Source of the DNA: Cohnella fermenti
GTDB lineage: Bacteria > Bacillota > Bacilli > Paenibacillales > Paenibacillaceae
Direction: 5' to 3'
Length of the DNA: 57,999 nucleotides
NCBI RefSeq assembly: GCF_004801405.1
Contig: NZ_SSOB01000054.1
Location: forward strand, 1-57,999
The position numbers were made by a program, and so were the translations under genes. Position 1 is the first letter of the stretch; each line of letters starts with the position of its first letter. This document shows, in pieces, positions 49,407 through 57,949 of this stretch. The notes beneath the pieces are model-generated. The model did not search any database. It was not told the origin of the DNA and saw only the letters and a list, made by a program, of their open reading frames with translations.

Positions 49407-51689
49407 TCAATAAAATACGTTTGAAGGACTGGCCTGAATCTCCTTGCGATAATCCCCGGGAGTTTTCCCCGCCAGTTTTTTGAAGGAGCGAATGAACGTG
49501 TTCGGATGCAGGTAGCCGATCTTGGCTGTAATCTCCTGAATGGAATGCTCCGAATGCGCCAATAGCTCCTTGGCTTGCTCGATACGAATCCGGGTCAAAC
49601 AATCGATAAAATTAACCCCGATCTCTTCTTTGAAAATCCGGCTGATGCTCTTCATATTCACATGGAACACTTCGCTTAAGTGGAGCAACGATAAATCCGG
49701 GTTCCCGTAATGCTCTTCCATATACGCTTTGATATTGCGGACGAGTGCATAGTTGCTGCTCAGCTCGCGCAGATGCAGCACGGATCTCGCCACCTCGGCC
49801 AGATCGAGCGACAAGGTCATCTGAAGCTCGTCCAGCGAATCCCAGTCGTTCACTGTTTCCTGCAGTTTGGCCTGCAGCCCGCCTGACCATAGCTGCTGCA
49901 CATCCGTCGGCAGCTCCATAAACTCCTTATGCATAAAGAAGATCAGATAGCTCATCAGGTTGTCCAATTCCTTGCGGGCATACAATCCGGCACGAATGCC
50001 CTCGAACAGCCGGGCGAAGCTGTCTTGCCAAGCGACTTCGTCCGTCCGGAAGGAGGAGGCGATCACGCGAATGTATTCGAGCAGGTCGAGAGATTGCCGC
50101 TTGCTGACCGGCGTGATCTGCCAATAGCCGATCACGCTCTCCGCGCCCAGCGATGGCTTGTATTGCAAGGCTTCCAATGCTTCCGCATAGGAATCGTGGA
50201 CAAGCTCGATTCGATCCACGCCGGTGCCAATACCCAAGGAAATGTGGAAATCGAGATGATTCTGCACCCACTGCAGCATTTCGTTCGCGATCTCAACGAT
50301 AATCTCCTCCGGGGTGCTTCCCGCCGCAAGCGACGCTTCCTGAATCTGGTATAGCAGAGCCACCTGCTCGGTGGACGTCCATTCGCACCACAGAGCTACA
50401 TTGCGCGAACTTGCCACTTCCTTGGCTACGCTGGACAGAACGAACTTAAGCAGGTTTTGATCGTGATGGGAATAATGGGCGGTAAATGCGCTATATTTGT
50501 TAATCTCAAGCACGCTCACGCATAAAGCGGTGAAGTCATAAGGCAATCCGAGGCTGTCCATCTCGTGCTGCCATTCCTCGTGCTGCATAGGGGTGTTCCA
50601 CTCCAGCCATTCGAAGAAGAAGTGCTTGCGCCGGAACACCAAATCCTCCTCATGCTGCTTCCGGTACACATTCGATTGCTCCATCAGATTCAGCAGTGCG
50701 GAATCGATGAACATAAATTCGTTCTGATGGTTCTCGCGGAACAGCTCGGCGCTCTTCTGCTGCGAGAACAGTTGGATTCGGTCGATAATGGTTTTGACCG
50801 GCTTGTAGTTGCGCCTGGACAACAGTACGATCCATACGACGCCGACGACAAAGAACAGGCAGCAAGCAATAACCCAGTATGTAGAAATCGCTGAAACCAG
50901 ACGAAAGATATTGCTATTCGCCATGTCGCTGGAGATGACCCAGCCGGAATAATCGGAGCGCAGCTCGGTCTTCAGGGAAGCGTTCGAATCATACGCATGG
51001 CCGTCACGGTAAATTGGCGAGCCCACCTGGTCGTCAATGGCGATATGATTGGAGTTGTCCGTTGTCAGGGTCTGAACGAATCGGGCAATGTCATTCAACA
51101 GCACATTGACTACAATCAGGCCGTCACTGCCGGAATTCAGCGGGACATACCTGACCAATGATACGAACGGAACCTTTGCTCCTTGCTCGGTGTAGCCTTC
51201 GCGGACATCGGTCCACAGGTCGTTCAGGCCGGGCTGCTGCAGGGCGTCGACAATAGGCTGCTTATCGTTAAACGCTGCCAGCTTGGACACCGAATACGGT
51301 GTCTGCACCGTGTCGTCCGACATCCTGTAGAGATAGATCGATTCGATAAGAGGCATCGTCGACATCAGACTGTTCACCTTCAGAGATGACAGATAACCGG
51401 AGTAATAACGATCTTCGCGCATGGCGGGATTAAAGAAATTCAAGATCAATTCATCGCTGGCCGCTTCGTTCGTGATCGTATTATCGATCAGTTGCATCTG
51501 GTTGTCCAAGGATTGCAGCACCTGCTTGGTGAAAATCTTATTCGACTCGACTGCGGTTCTGCGCGATAAATCGCTGAACGCCATCAGCAGGACAAACATG
51601 AGAAGCGGCACAATAAACAAGAAAATCGTCACGTAGGAAAACAGGAGGCGACGGAACCATGTTTTGTTGAGCGAAGCAGGCTTTAGCAC
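49407..51689 (-). CDS. Membrane-bound AraC-type regulator with extracellular sensor
   Basis: A 760-residue protein. Transmembrane helices lie near residues 15-38 and 268-292 and flank a ~230-residue extracellular Cache-like sensor. A HAMP-like linker and a cytoplasmic region follow. The C-terminal AraC DNA-binding domain (~655-755) has LSLLHLSEVFHVNMKSISRIFKEEIGVNF and IQEITAKIGYLHPNTFIRSFKKLAGKTPGDYRKEI. Such one-component regulators control neighbouring oligosaccharide importers in Paenibacillus. The gene lies 28 nt after the GH78 gene on the same strand. Confidence 0.9.
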   Translation of the reverse strand: MLKPASLNKTWFRRLLFSYVTIFLFIVPLLMFVLLMAFSDLSRRTAVESNKIFTKQVLQSLDNQMQLIDNTITNEAASDELILNFFNPAMREDRYYSGYLSSLKVNSLMSTMPLIESIYLYRMSDDTVQTPYSVSKLAAFNDKQPIVDALQQPGLNDLWTDVREGYTEQGAKVPFVSLVRYVPLNSGSDGLIVVNVLLNDIARFVQTLTTDNSNHIAIDDQVGSPIYRDGHAYDSNASLKTELRSDYSGWVISSDMANSNIFRLVSAISTYWVIACCLFFVVGVVWIVLLSRRNYKPVKTIIDRIQLFSQQKSAELFRENHQNEFMFIDSALLNLMEQSNVYRKQHEEDLVFRRKHFFFEWLEWNTPMQHEEWQHEMDSLGLPYDFTALCVSVLEINKYSAFTAHYSHHDQNLLKFVLSSVAKEVASSRNVALWCEWTSTEQVALLYQIQEASLAAGSTPEEIIVEIANEMLQWVQNHLDFHISLGIGTGVDRIELVHDSYAEALEALQYKPSLGAESVIGYWQITPVSKRQSLDLLEYIRVIASSFRTDEVAWQDSFARLFEGIRAGLYARKELDNLMSYLIFFMHKEFMELPTDVQQLWSGGLQAKLQETVNDWDSLDELQMTLSLDLAEVARSVLHLRELSSNYALVRNIKAYMEEHYGNPDLSLLHLSEVFHVNMKSISRIFKEEIGVNFIDCLTRIRIEQAKELLAHSEHSIQEITAKIGYLHPNTFIRSFKKLAGKTPGDYRKEIQASPSNVFY

Positions 51690-51717
51690 CGTTGTCCCCC
51701 TCTATCGCGTAAATGAT

Positions 51718-53919
51718 TTAGCGCCTGACCACTCGGACCTGCTTCGGGAAGTCCTCCTGCCATTGCCCCTGGCTGTAGGCAAGGCGAATCCATCCTGCAG
51801 GGACGCGCAGTTGCAGCGTGCAATGCTCCCATTGCGGCGGGATTCTTGGCGCGAACGAAATCTCCGTCCAGCCCGGCTTGGACGGCTTGAGCCCAATGAT
51901 CTCCTCGATCAGCAGGGGGACAGGGGCGCTGGCCCACGCGTGGCAGAGGCTCGTATTCCACTTCTGCTCCTTGCCCCAAGCCTCGAAGCAAGCCGTTGCC
52001 CCTTCATTGAGCATATTGCCCCAGGAACGTTCCTCCTCGGAGTCCATAAGTTCGTACAGCAACGAATGCTCGCCGACTCTGGCCAAAGCCTTCAAGACAA
52101 AATAGGCGAAGTATACGCCGCACGAGAACCTCTTGTCCCGAATCAACTGTACGATCGAGGGGATGGCTTCCACCGGAGCCAAGCCGAACAGCAGCGGCAG
52201 CACATTGGAATGCAACGCATGGTGACGGCTTCCCGGAGCATCCGTGAATAAACGGCTGGCCGGATCGTAGAACGCTTCGATGAAGTTTTGTCGCAGCCGG
52301 AGCCAGTCGCTCTTATCCGCATCATCGGCAATCCCCAGCAGCTCCCGCAGCTCATTCACGGCCTGGATGCAGCCCAGATACAAGGCATTGACGACATTAT
52401 GGCAGCCGGGGCCGACCGGCCTCGTCAGCTCGAAATCGTAATCATCGCGCAGCTCCTTCGGCCAATCAACCAAATTCCACTTGTCGGCGACGTTATGCAG
52501 CAATCCATCGCCGCGATTATAGGTTTGAAAATGGCGAAGCAGCCGCTCCGCATACGGATACATGTCTCTTGCAAAGTCGAGATCGCCGCTATATCGATAA
52601 TATTCAAGCAATTGCAGGGGCCATTGCAGCGAGAAGTCGGCAATCTCCTGCATCAAGTGGCCGGGAACTACCGCCATCAAGCCCGGGCAAGTAGCCGAGC
52701 TCAGCGCGAATTGTTCAATGGCTTTCTTATATAATCGCATATCGCCGCTCAGAAGCATATGAGAGTGCCCGATTACGGTATTATCGCCCAGGTACTGTCC
52801 TTTCTCCCGGGTCGGACAGTCTACATAATTTTCTTGGGCGCCCAGCTTGACGCCGGTTTTGCATATTTGAAAAATACCGTTCATTCTCTCGTCCGAGCAT
52901 TGGAACAAGCAGCTCTCCTCATCCAACGGATAGTGCCTTACGATGGCGTGGAAGGAGTCGGGTTGAATCGCCGCTTCCGGACCAAACACCTCGACATAGC
53001 GGAAGCCCTTGTAGTCGTAAGGCTCCAGCCTGTCGCGCGCCCCGGACAATGTCCAGCGCTCTTGGTAGGTACAGTTGCAGCGCATGTCGAACCTGACCGC
53101 GAGTCCATCCGCTTCGAGCTCTTCGCCGCAGCGGACTTCGATAACCGCCCCGGCCTCTCCCTCCGCTTCCATGCAGAACTGGCCGGTCAATTCCTGGCCG
53201 AAGTCGATCCAGTAATGGCCGGGCGCCCTTCTCTGCACACGAAGCGGCTTCAGCTCGTATACGGATAGAAGAGGTGTCGGCTGTTCGGCAAACGTATAGT
53301 CGGTGTGGGCGCTCTCGCAGGCGGGAAGCCAGGCGGAGTCGTCAAAATAAGGCTGACGCCAGCCTTGCTCCGATCGGCGGGCATCGATATGCTCCGGAAA
53401 TTGCGTATCATAGCCGAAGGAGTCGCTTCGGGTATATTCTTCCGCCCGTTTGGTTCGCCAAGAGGAATCGGTTCGGACGAGCAAGCGGCCGCCTGCCGAC
53501 AGCTCGGCAATAAGCCCTTGTCGGTAATCGCCGCTGTTATAGGCACGGTTCACCAGCCCCTGGTAATAAACATGCACAGCAATGGCATTAGTTCCTGCGA
53601 TCAGGAATGAGCCGACCTCAATCCGGTTGTAATAATAGTGACCGGCATCGTTCTGGGCAGGCCCTTGGGCAACAAATCGGCCATTGATATAGAGCTTATA
53701 GTAATCGTCTGCCGTAATGTCCAGATAAACCGGGTCGGCCTCCGGAGCAGCCGGCTCCCGGACAATGGTCGTTCTCGCCAGCCAATGATGATGCTGCAGA
53801 TCCTCCCGATGCTGCGGTTCCGGGCTGCAAGCGTCCATTTCTTTGCGGTAAAGATTCATCTTGGCCAACGTGCCAAACGGCGCATCGCAAATCCAGCGGG
53901 CTTGCCATTGCTTTGCCAT
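51718..53919 (-). CDS. Family 78-like glycoside hydrolase (alpha-L-rhamnosidase type)
   Basis: A 733-residue cytoplasmic protein without signal peptide. N-terminal beta domains (KQWQARWICDA, LDITADDYYKLYINGRFVAQGP, YWIDFGQELTGQF) match rhamnosidase accessory domains. The (alpha/alpha)6 barrel contains NYVDCPTREKGQYLGD, the GH78 general-acid motif region (DCPxRxE--GW-GD), here with K and QYL in place of the usual ER-GWT. A C-terminal beta domain follows (PGWTEISFAPRIPPQWEHCTLQLRVPAGWIRLAY). It would act on oligosaccharides imported by the adjacent transporter. The altered motif may indicate a different sugar. Confidence 0.85.
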   Translation of the reverse strand: MAKQWQARWICDAPFGTLAKMNLYRKEMDACSPEPQHREDLQHHHWLARTTIVREPAAPEADPVYLDITADDYYKLYINGRFVAQGPAQNDAGHYYYNRIEVGSFLIAGTNAIAVHVYYQGLVNRAYNSGDYRQGLIAELSAGGRLLVRTDSSWRTKRAEEYTRSDSFGYDTQFPEHIDARRSEQGWRQPYFDDSAWLPACESAHTDYTFAEQPTPLLSVYELKPLRVQRRAPGHYWIDFGQELTGQFCMEAEGEAGAVIEVRCGEELEADGLAVRFDMRCNCTYQERWTLSGARDRLEPYDYKGFRYVEVFGPEAAIQPDSFHAIVRHYPLDEESCLFQCSDERMNGIFQICKTGVKLGAQENYVDCPTREKGQYLGDNTVIGHSHMLLSGDMRLYKKAIEQFALSSATCPGLMAVVPGHLMQEIADFSLQWPLQLLEYYRYSGDLDFARDMYPYAERLLRHFQTYNRGDGLLHNVADKWNLVDWPKELRDDYDFELTRPVGPGCHNVVNALYLGCIQAVNELRELLGIADDADKSDWLRLRQNFIEAFYDPASRLFTDAPGSRHHALHSNVLPLLFGLAPVEAIPSIVQLIRDKRFSCGVYFAYFVLKALARVGEHSLLYELMDSEEERSWGNMLNEGATACFEAWGKEQKWNTSLCHAWASAPVPLLIEEIIGLKPSKPGWTEISFAPRIPPQWEHCTLQLRVPAGWIRLAYSQGQWQEDFPKQVRVVRR

Positions 53920-54044
53920 TTTCTATTCGCTCCATAGTCAGTTTGATATAATGATCAACGAATTCATTATAAAATAAGCGGATCGGGGCGAGCTATGGAC
54001 ATCGCTTCGTTATCTGAACAAAAAATATCCGGAGCTGACATGGC

Positions 54045-54929
54045 ATGTACTTCTCCCTATCGCGCTTAGTCTCGCTTGACGTCAAGTGGGCGGATCTGTT
54101 CGACACCAGCAACCCTACCTTTTTCGACCAGCACCATAATCCGTATTATGAACTGATTGTCATTGCCGACGGAACCGTGCACTTGGAGGTCTCGGAATCC
54201 CGCCATACGCTGCAAACGGGCGAATCCCTGCTTCTGATGCCTTGGGAGGTCCACCGCGGCTGGAATGCGCAGGAACGGCAGGGGCAATTTTTCTGGGTAC
54301 AATTCTCCTGCAATCCCGATCTGCAGGAATTTGTGCTGGAGCGCGCTTCTCAGCTTCATATTGCCCATGCCGAGCGCACGGAGCTCAGAACCACGGAAGT
54401 CCATCGCGAGGACCTGCTTGTATTGCCTCGCCGACAGCAGTCCTTGCAGCGTTACAAGCTGTTGGGACTGTTCGAGCAACTGGTGCAGACGATGAAGCAG
54501 TCGAAGGACTACTTCCGGTTCCACGCCACGCTGTTGCTTGGCGAGATTCTGCTGCTCATGGCCGGCGACTTCTTGGAGCAGCGGCAATTGGGCGCGGCTT
54601 CCCCGGCTTCTTACCTCACCTTCCGCGCGCTGGCCGATCATTTGAATAACTTCTACGAATCGGACGTCTCCAAAGAAACGCTGGAACGGGTACTGGAGCG
54701 GAAGTACGAGTACCTCTGCCAGGTATTTAAAAAATATACAGGGACCACGATCCACCATTACGTCCACCAGTTGAAAATTCAACGCGCCAAGCATTTGCTC
54801 GAACAGACGGCCAAGAGCGTCAAGGAGATTGCCGAGGAAGTCGGCTATCCGGACCCTTTTTACTTCAGTCGCATATTCAAGAAGCTCGTGGGCGTGGCGC
54901 CGCAGCATTACCGGAATTCCAAACCCTGA
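54045..54929 (+). CDS. AraC-family transcriptional regulator of the glycan cluster
   Basis: A 294-residue regulator: a cupin sensor domain (NPYYELIVIADGTVHLEVSESRHTLQTGESLLLMPWEVHRGWN) and a C-terminal HTH pair ending KSVKEIAEEVGYPDPFYFSRIFKKLVGVAPQHYRNSKP. It is divergent from the GH78 gene across a 125-bp A/T-rich gap, so it probably controls the cluster in response to a sugar. Confidence 0.9.
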   Translation: MYFSLSRLVSLDVKWADLFDTSNPTFFDQHHNPYYELIVIADGTVHLEVSESRHTLQTGESLLLMPWEVHRGWNAQERQGQFFWVQFSCNPDLQEFVLERASQLHIAHAERTELRTTEVHREDLLVLPRRQQSLQRYKLLGLFEQLVQTMKQSKDYFRFHATLLLGEILLLMAGDFLEQRQLGAASPASYLTFRALADHLNNFYESDVSKETLERVLERKYEYLCQVFKKYTGTTIHHYVHQLKIQRAKHLLEQTAKSVKEIAEEVGYPDPFYFSRIFKKLVGVAPQHYRNSKP

Positions 54930-55033
54930 AGGAGATCGAGGAAGCGGAAGCATCGAGGAATGATCGAGGAATGATAGCCGATAGGTTTGCCCATACTAAA
55001 CCTATGAGAACCTATCGGCAGGAGGACAATAGA

Positions 55034-55741
55034 ATGTGGAGATGGATCGGCTGGGCGGCCAAGCTTGCGGCAAGTGCGGTGTTGCTCAGCTTCTTGTGCA
55101 TTTGGACAACGGGCTATATCGTGAACAGCTACCTGCAGACCGTCGTGAAGCAGCTCGATATTCCGCTCGACGTGCAGCCGTTCGCCTTATCGGGCGTATG
55201 GGGAACGTTGTGGGGGGCGGACAAGCCCGACGCTCAGGAGGCGGAAGCGACGGGAGAGCCGCCGCCGGATCAGCCCGTCTTCGGCGATGACGGAGCGATT
55301 GATTCGGGCGGCACGCTTGGCGAAGCTTCGGCCTCGCCGGGGGCGGAGTCTTCCGCAGAAGAAGCAGAAGCGGGAGCGGACGGCGGCACGGCGAACGAAG
55401 AGGCAGGCGAGACCGGGAACGGAAGCGAGACGAGCGTGGACACCCCGAAGACGGGAGAGGCGATCCCGGTGTTCGGCAACGAGGCCGGAGGCGATGAATC
55501 GGCCGGTGTGGGCGGCTTGGAGTCGGTTCTGTCGGATGAGGATCGCCAGCGGCTGATCTCGCTTGTCGTCTCGAAGCTCGACTCCGAGCAGCTTCGGCAG
55601 TTGTCTTCTTACCTGGAGGGCGGGGTCGACGCCAGCGAGCTGCCGCAGCTTCAAGCGCTGCTGAAGGAGGCGCTTAGCGAGCAGGAATATGAGCAGATGA
55701 TGGCCATTATTCAGGGACAGAACACACCTGAAGAGCCTTAA
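55034..55741 (+). CDS. Hypothetical single-pass membrane protein
   Basis: A 235-residue protein not recognised by family. One N-terminal membrane helix (WIGWAAKLAASAVLLSFLCIWTTGYIV) is followed by an external low-complexity acidic region (residues ~65-165, rich in E, G, A, S). A helical C-terminal part follows (LSDEDRQRLISLVVSKLDSEQLRQLSSYLEGGVDASELPQLQALLKEALSEQEYEQMMAII). ATG 55034 follows CAGGAGG; an in-frame ATG at 54971 has no ribosome site. It precedes the M23 peptidase gene, but a terminator separates them. Confidence 0.75.
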   Translation: MWRWIGWAAKLAASAVLLSFLCIWTTGYIVNSYLQTVVKQLDIPLDVQPFALSGVWGTLWGADKPDAQEAEATGEPPPDQPVFGDDGAIDSGGTLGEASASPGAESSAEEAEAGADGGTANEEAGETGNGSETSVDTPKTGEAIPVFGNEAGGDESAGVGGLESVLSDEDRQRLISLVVSKLDSEQLRQLSSYLEGGVDASELPQLQALLKEALSEQEYEQMMAIIQGQNTPEEP

Positions 55742-55796
55742 TCGAGAGGGTGCAAAAAGGCGCAGGAAGAGCGGAAATATAACAATTTTCGACAGC

Positions 55797-55823
55797 AAGG
55801 CCCCGAAACTCTGGGGCCTTTTT
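55797..55823 (+). terminator. Terminator after the hypothetical membrane protein gene
   Basis: AAGGCCCC pairs with GGGGCCTT, followed by Ts. Confidence 0.88.
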
Positions 55824-55868
55824 CCTATTTAAATGAGATAATCTTCATAATCGTTTTATTGATAGATT

Positions 55869-55885
55869 TGTTAAAGGTATGCTAA
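55869..55885 (+). promoter_or_regulatory. WalR-like binding site upstream of the M23 peptidase
   Basis: TGTTAA-AGGTA-TGCTAA matches the WalR (YycF) direct repeat TGTWAH-N5-TGTWAH except for one T to C change. It lies 80 bp before the start codon, in an A/T-rich promoter region. WalRK controls wall hydrolases in Firmicutes, and walRK normally lies just downstream of purA in this family. Confidence 0.55.
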
Positions 55886-55965
55886 AGTTTATATCAAGCT
55901 GACAAATTATCGGAAAACTTTACCGAATACCACCCTAACCGAAGGTTAATCCAAAGGAGATTCTC

Positions 55966-57561
55966 ATGGCCGTATTCAAGGGAATGGACCGAATTCGCGG
56001 AGCTGTGTCCGCTATGCGGCAAGGCATCCGAAGGAGCCGGTCTACGGGCACGCACAGCGCGAAGCATCTCGTTACGAAGACCAAGCCGACGGCGAAGCAT
56101 ATGTTCGCTCATCATAAAGTCCCGATCCTCGCGACGGGCATCGGGATCATCGCCGTTGCCGGGGCGTTCATCGGAGCCAATCAATACGTTCAAGCCAACA
56201 CGACATCCTATTATCACGTTCTTCTGAACGGTCAGTCGATCGGCGAGATCAGCGACACGCAGTTGGTCGAGAACGTCATCTCTTCCAAGAAGAAGGAGCT
56301 GTCCGAAGCGGAGACCGATGTCCGCTACGAGCTGGATGACAGTCAGGTTACATACGAGGCTGTAAGTGCTTACAATAAGCAGCCCGACGACGAGACGACG
56401 CTGGCGGCGCTGGCGGCAAGCCTGACGACGCATCCCGTCGGAGTGAAGCTGGTCGTGAACGGCCGCGAGGTCGGGATCGTGAAGAATCAGGAAGAGGCCG
56501 ACGCGCTGCTGCAGAAGGTCAAGGACAAGTTCATGCCGGCGGGCGCCACGCTCGCCTCCAAGGAAGCCGTCAAGACGTTGTCCTACTCGGCAACGGCGGA
56601 GACGGAGGATATAGCGGACAACCCGGCAGATGAGGCATCCGATGCGGAAGCCGGCACGTCGGAGCGGATCGTGGAATCGATCACGTTCGAAGAAGAAGTC
56701 ACGACCGTTCCGGTCGAGATCGGGCTGGACGAGATCGACGACGTGGACGAGTTGTATCAGGAGCTGACGACGGGCAATCCCGAGAAGAAGACCTACACCG
56801 TGCAGAAGGGCGATTGCCTCGGCTGCATCGCCGAGAAGCTCGGTCTGACGGTCGCCTTCCTCAAGGCGAACAACCCGTGGATTGTGAACGACCGGATCGA
56901 CATCGGGGACGTACTCGACATTACCCAGAATCATCCGGTGTTAAACGTCCAATCGGAAGAGACGGTGACCGAGATCGAAGTGATCGATCCTCCGGTCGAG
57001 ATTCGCAAGAGCGACGATTACAAGGTCGGTCAATCGAAGACGATTCAACAAGGAACGGAAGGCCGGCGGGAAGTAACGTATCGGTTGGTCAAGCGCAACG
57101 GCACGATGGTCGAAGAGGAGCAGGTATCCTCCAAGGTGCTGAAGGCAGCCGTGTCGACCATCATCGTGAAGGGAACGAAGGTGATCCCGAGCGAAGGAAC
57201 GGGTACGTTCGCCTGGCCGGTAACCGGAGCGCGAATCACGAGCTACATGGGCAAGCGTTGGGGCACCTTGCATAAGGGAATCGACATGGTCGGGGGCAAG
57301 ACGATCATGGCGGCGGACAACGGCACGGTGGAATTCGCAGGCGTGAAGAACGGCTACGGCAACGCGGTCATCATCAATCATAACAACGGCTTCAAGACGC
57401 TGTACGGTCACATGAAGAGCATCTCCGTGAAGAAGGGCCAAGTCGTCTCCAAGGGCGACGCGCTCGGCATCATGGGCAACACGGGCCATTCGACCGGCAC
57501 GCACCTCCACTTCGAAGTTTACCTGAACGGCGTTCTGAAGAACCCAACCAGCTATTTATAA
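55966..57561 (+). CDS. Secreted M23 peptidase with LysM and G5 domains
   Basis: A 531-residue wall endopeptidase. A basic N-terminus precedes a membrane segment (VPILATGIGIIAVAGAFIGA). A variable region follows, then a LysM motif (TYTVQKGDCLGCIAEKLGLTVAFLKANNPWI, ~272-315) and a G5 domain (VIDPPVEIRKSDDYKVGQSKTIQQGTEGRREVTYRLVKRNG, ~345-410). The lysostaphin-like domain has zinc ligands H436, D440 and H515, with H513 also in the HLH motif. Start ATG follows AAAGGAGA. It probably cleaves peptidoglycan cross-links during growth under WalRK control. Confidence 0.93.
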   Translation: MAVFKGMDRIRGAVSAMRQGIRRSRSTGTHSAKHLVTKTKPTAKHMFAHHKVPILATGIGIIAVAGAFIGANQYVQANTTSYYHVLLNGQSIGEISDTQLVENVISSKKKELSEAETDVRYELDDSQVTYEAVSAYNKQPDDETTLAALAASLTTHPVGVKLVVNGREVGIVKNQEEADALLQKVKDKFMPAGATLASKEAVKTLSYSATAETEDIADNPADEASDAEAGTSERIVESITFEEEVTTVPVEIGLDEIDDVDELYQELTTGNPEKKTYTVQKGDCLGCIAEKLGLTVAFLKANNPWIVNDRIDIGDVLDITQNHPVLNVQSEETVTEIEVIDPPVEIRKSDDYKVGQSKTIQQGTEGRREVTYRLVKRNGTMVEEEQVSSKVLKAAVSTIIVKGTKVIPSEGTGTFAWPVTGARITSYMGKRWGTLHKGIDMVGGKTIMAADNGTVEFAGVKNGYGNAVIINHNNGFKTLYGHMKSISVKKGQVVSKGDALGIMGNTGHSTGTHLHFEVYLNGVLKNPTSYL

Positions 57562-57594
57562 GATAACGATCATACGATATAGAAGGTTAGATAC

Positions 57595-57663
57595 AGACAC
57601 ATTAAATAGAGACACATTAAATAGAGACACAGTCGGAACCATCGGAGCCTCTCCGGTGGTTCC
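57595..57663 (+). repeat. 15-bp tandem repeat and hairpin after the M23 gene
   Basis: AGACACATTAAATAG occurs twice in tandem (57595-57609, 57610-57624) plus a partial third copy. It is followed by a 13-bp hairpin GGAACCATCGGAG/CTCCGGTGGTTCC (57635-57663) without a strong T run, which may end the M23 transcript. Confidence 0.6.
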
Positions 57664-57692
57664 GTTCGTTATGTCCGCTCGTTATGCCGGGG

Positions 57693-57877
57693 AAAATTTT
57701 ATGCGAAAAATCACACACATGCGGAGGATAAAGGGGCTCTGCGGCGCAAGGAATGTGAAAAACCGCATACGTAGAGGCAATTCCGGCTGGAAATTTCTCA
57801 TGTATGCGAAAAATCACATAAAACGCCCCGATTCAGCCGGAATCCGGGTCGACGAATGCTAAAAATCACATAAAACC
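57693..57877 (+). repeat. Palindrome-array element, copy 3
   Basis: Motifs begin at 57701, 57753, 57804 and 57856 (spacings 52, 51, 52): ATGCGAAAAATCACAC, ATGTGAAAAACCGCAT, ATGCGAAAAATCACAT and ATGCTAAAAATCACAT. Inter-motif stretch 2 reads AATTCCGGCTGGAAAT and stretch 3 AAAACGCCCCGATTC, matching copies 1 and 2. It lies between the M23 hairpin and the terminator at 57885, in the same orientation as the other copies. Confidence 0.8.
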
Positions 57878-57884
57878 TGAATCC

Positions 57885-57937
57885 CCGCGATATTATAACG
57901 TGGATTTCGCAAAATCCGCGTAATATCGCGGTTTTTT
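57885..57937 (+). terminator. Strong terminator after element copy 3
   Basis: CCGCGATATT pairs with AATATCGCGG, with an inner stem ACG-GGATTT/AAATCC-CGT, followed by six Ts. Confidence 0.85.
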
Positions 57938-57949
57938 GCTATTTATGGC

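Noticed and set aside
42046..54929. Prophage or transposon as carrier of the glycan locus
   Set aside because: No integrase, transposase, terminal repeats or att-like duplication is visible at either edge.
26046..57871. CRP or FNR operator arrays (TGTGA...TCACA)
   Set aside because: The half-site spacing is 4, not the 6 of CRP, and the half-sites are not FNR's TTGAT. Copies sit at gene ends beside terminators, not in promoters.
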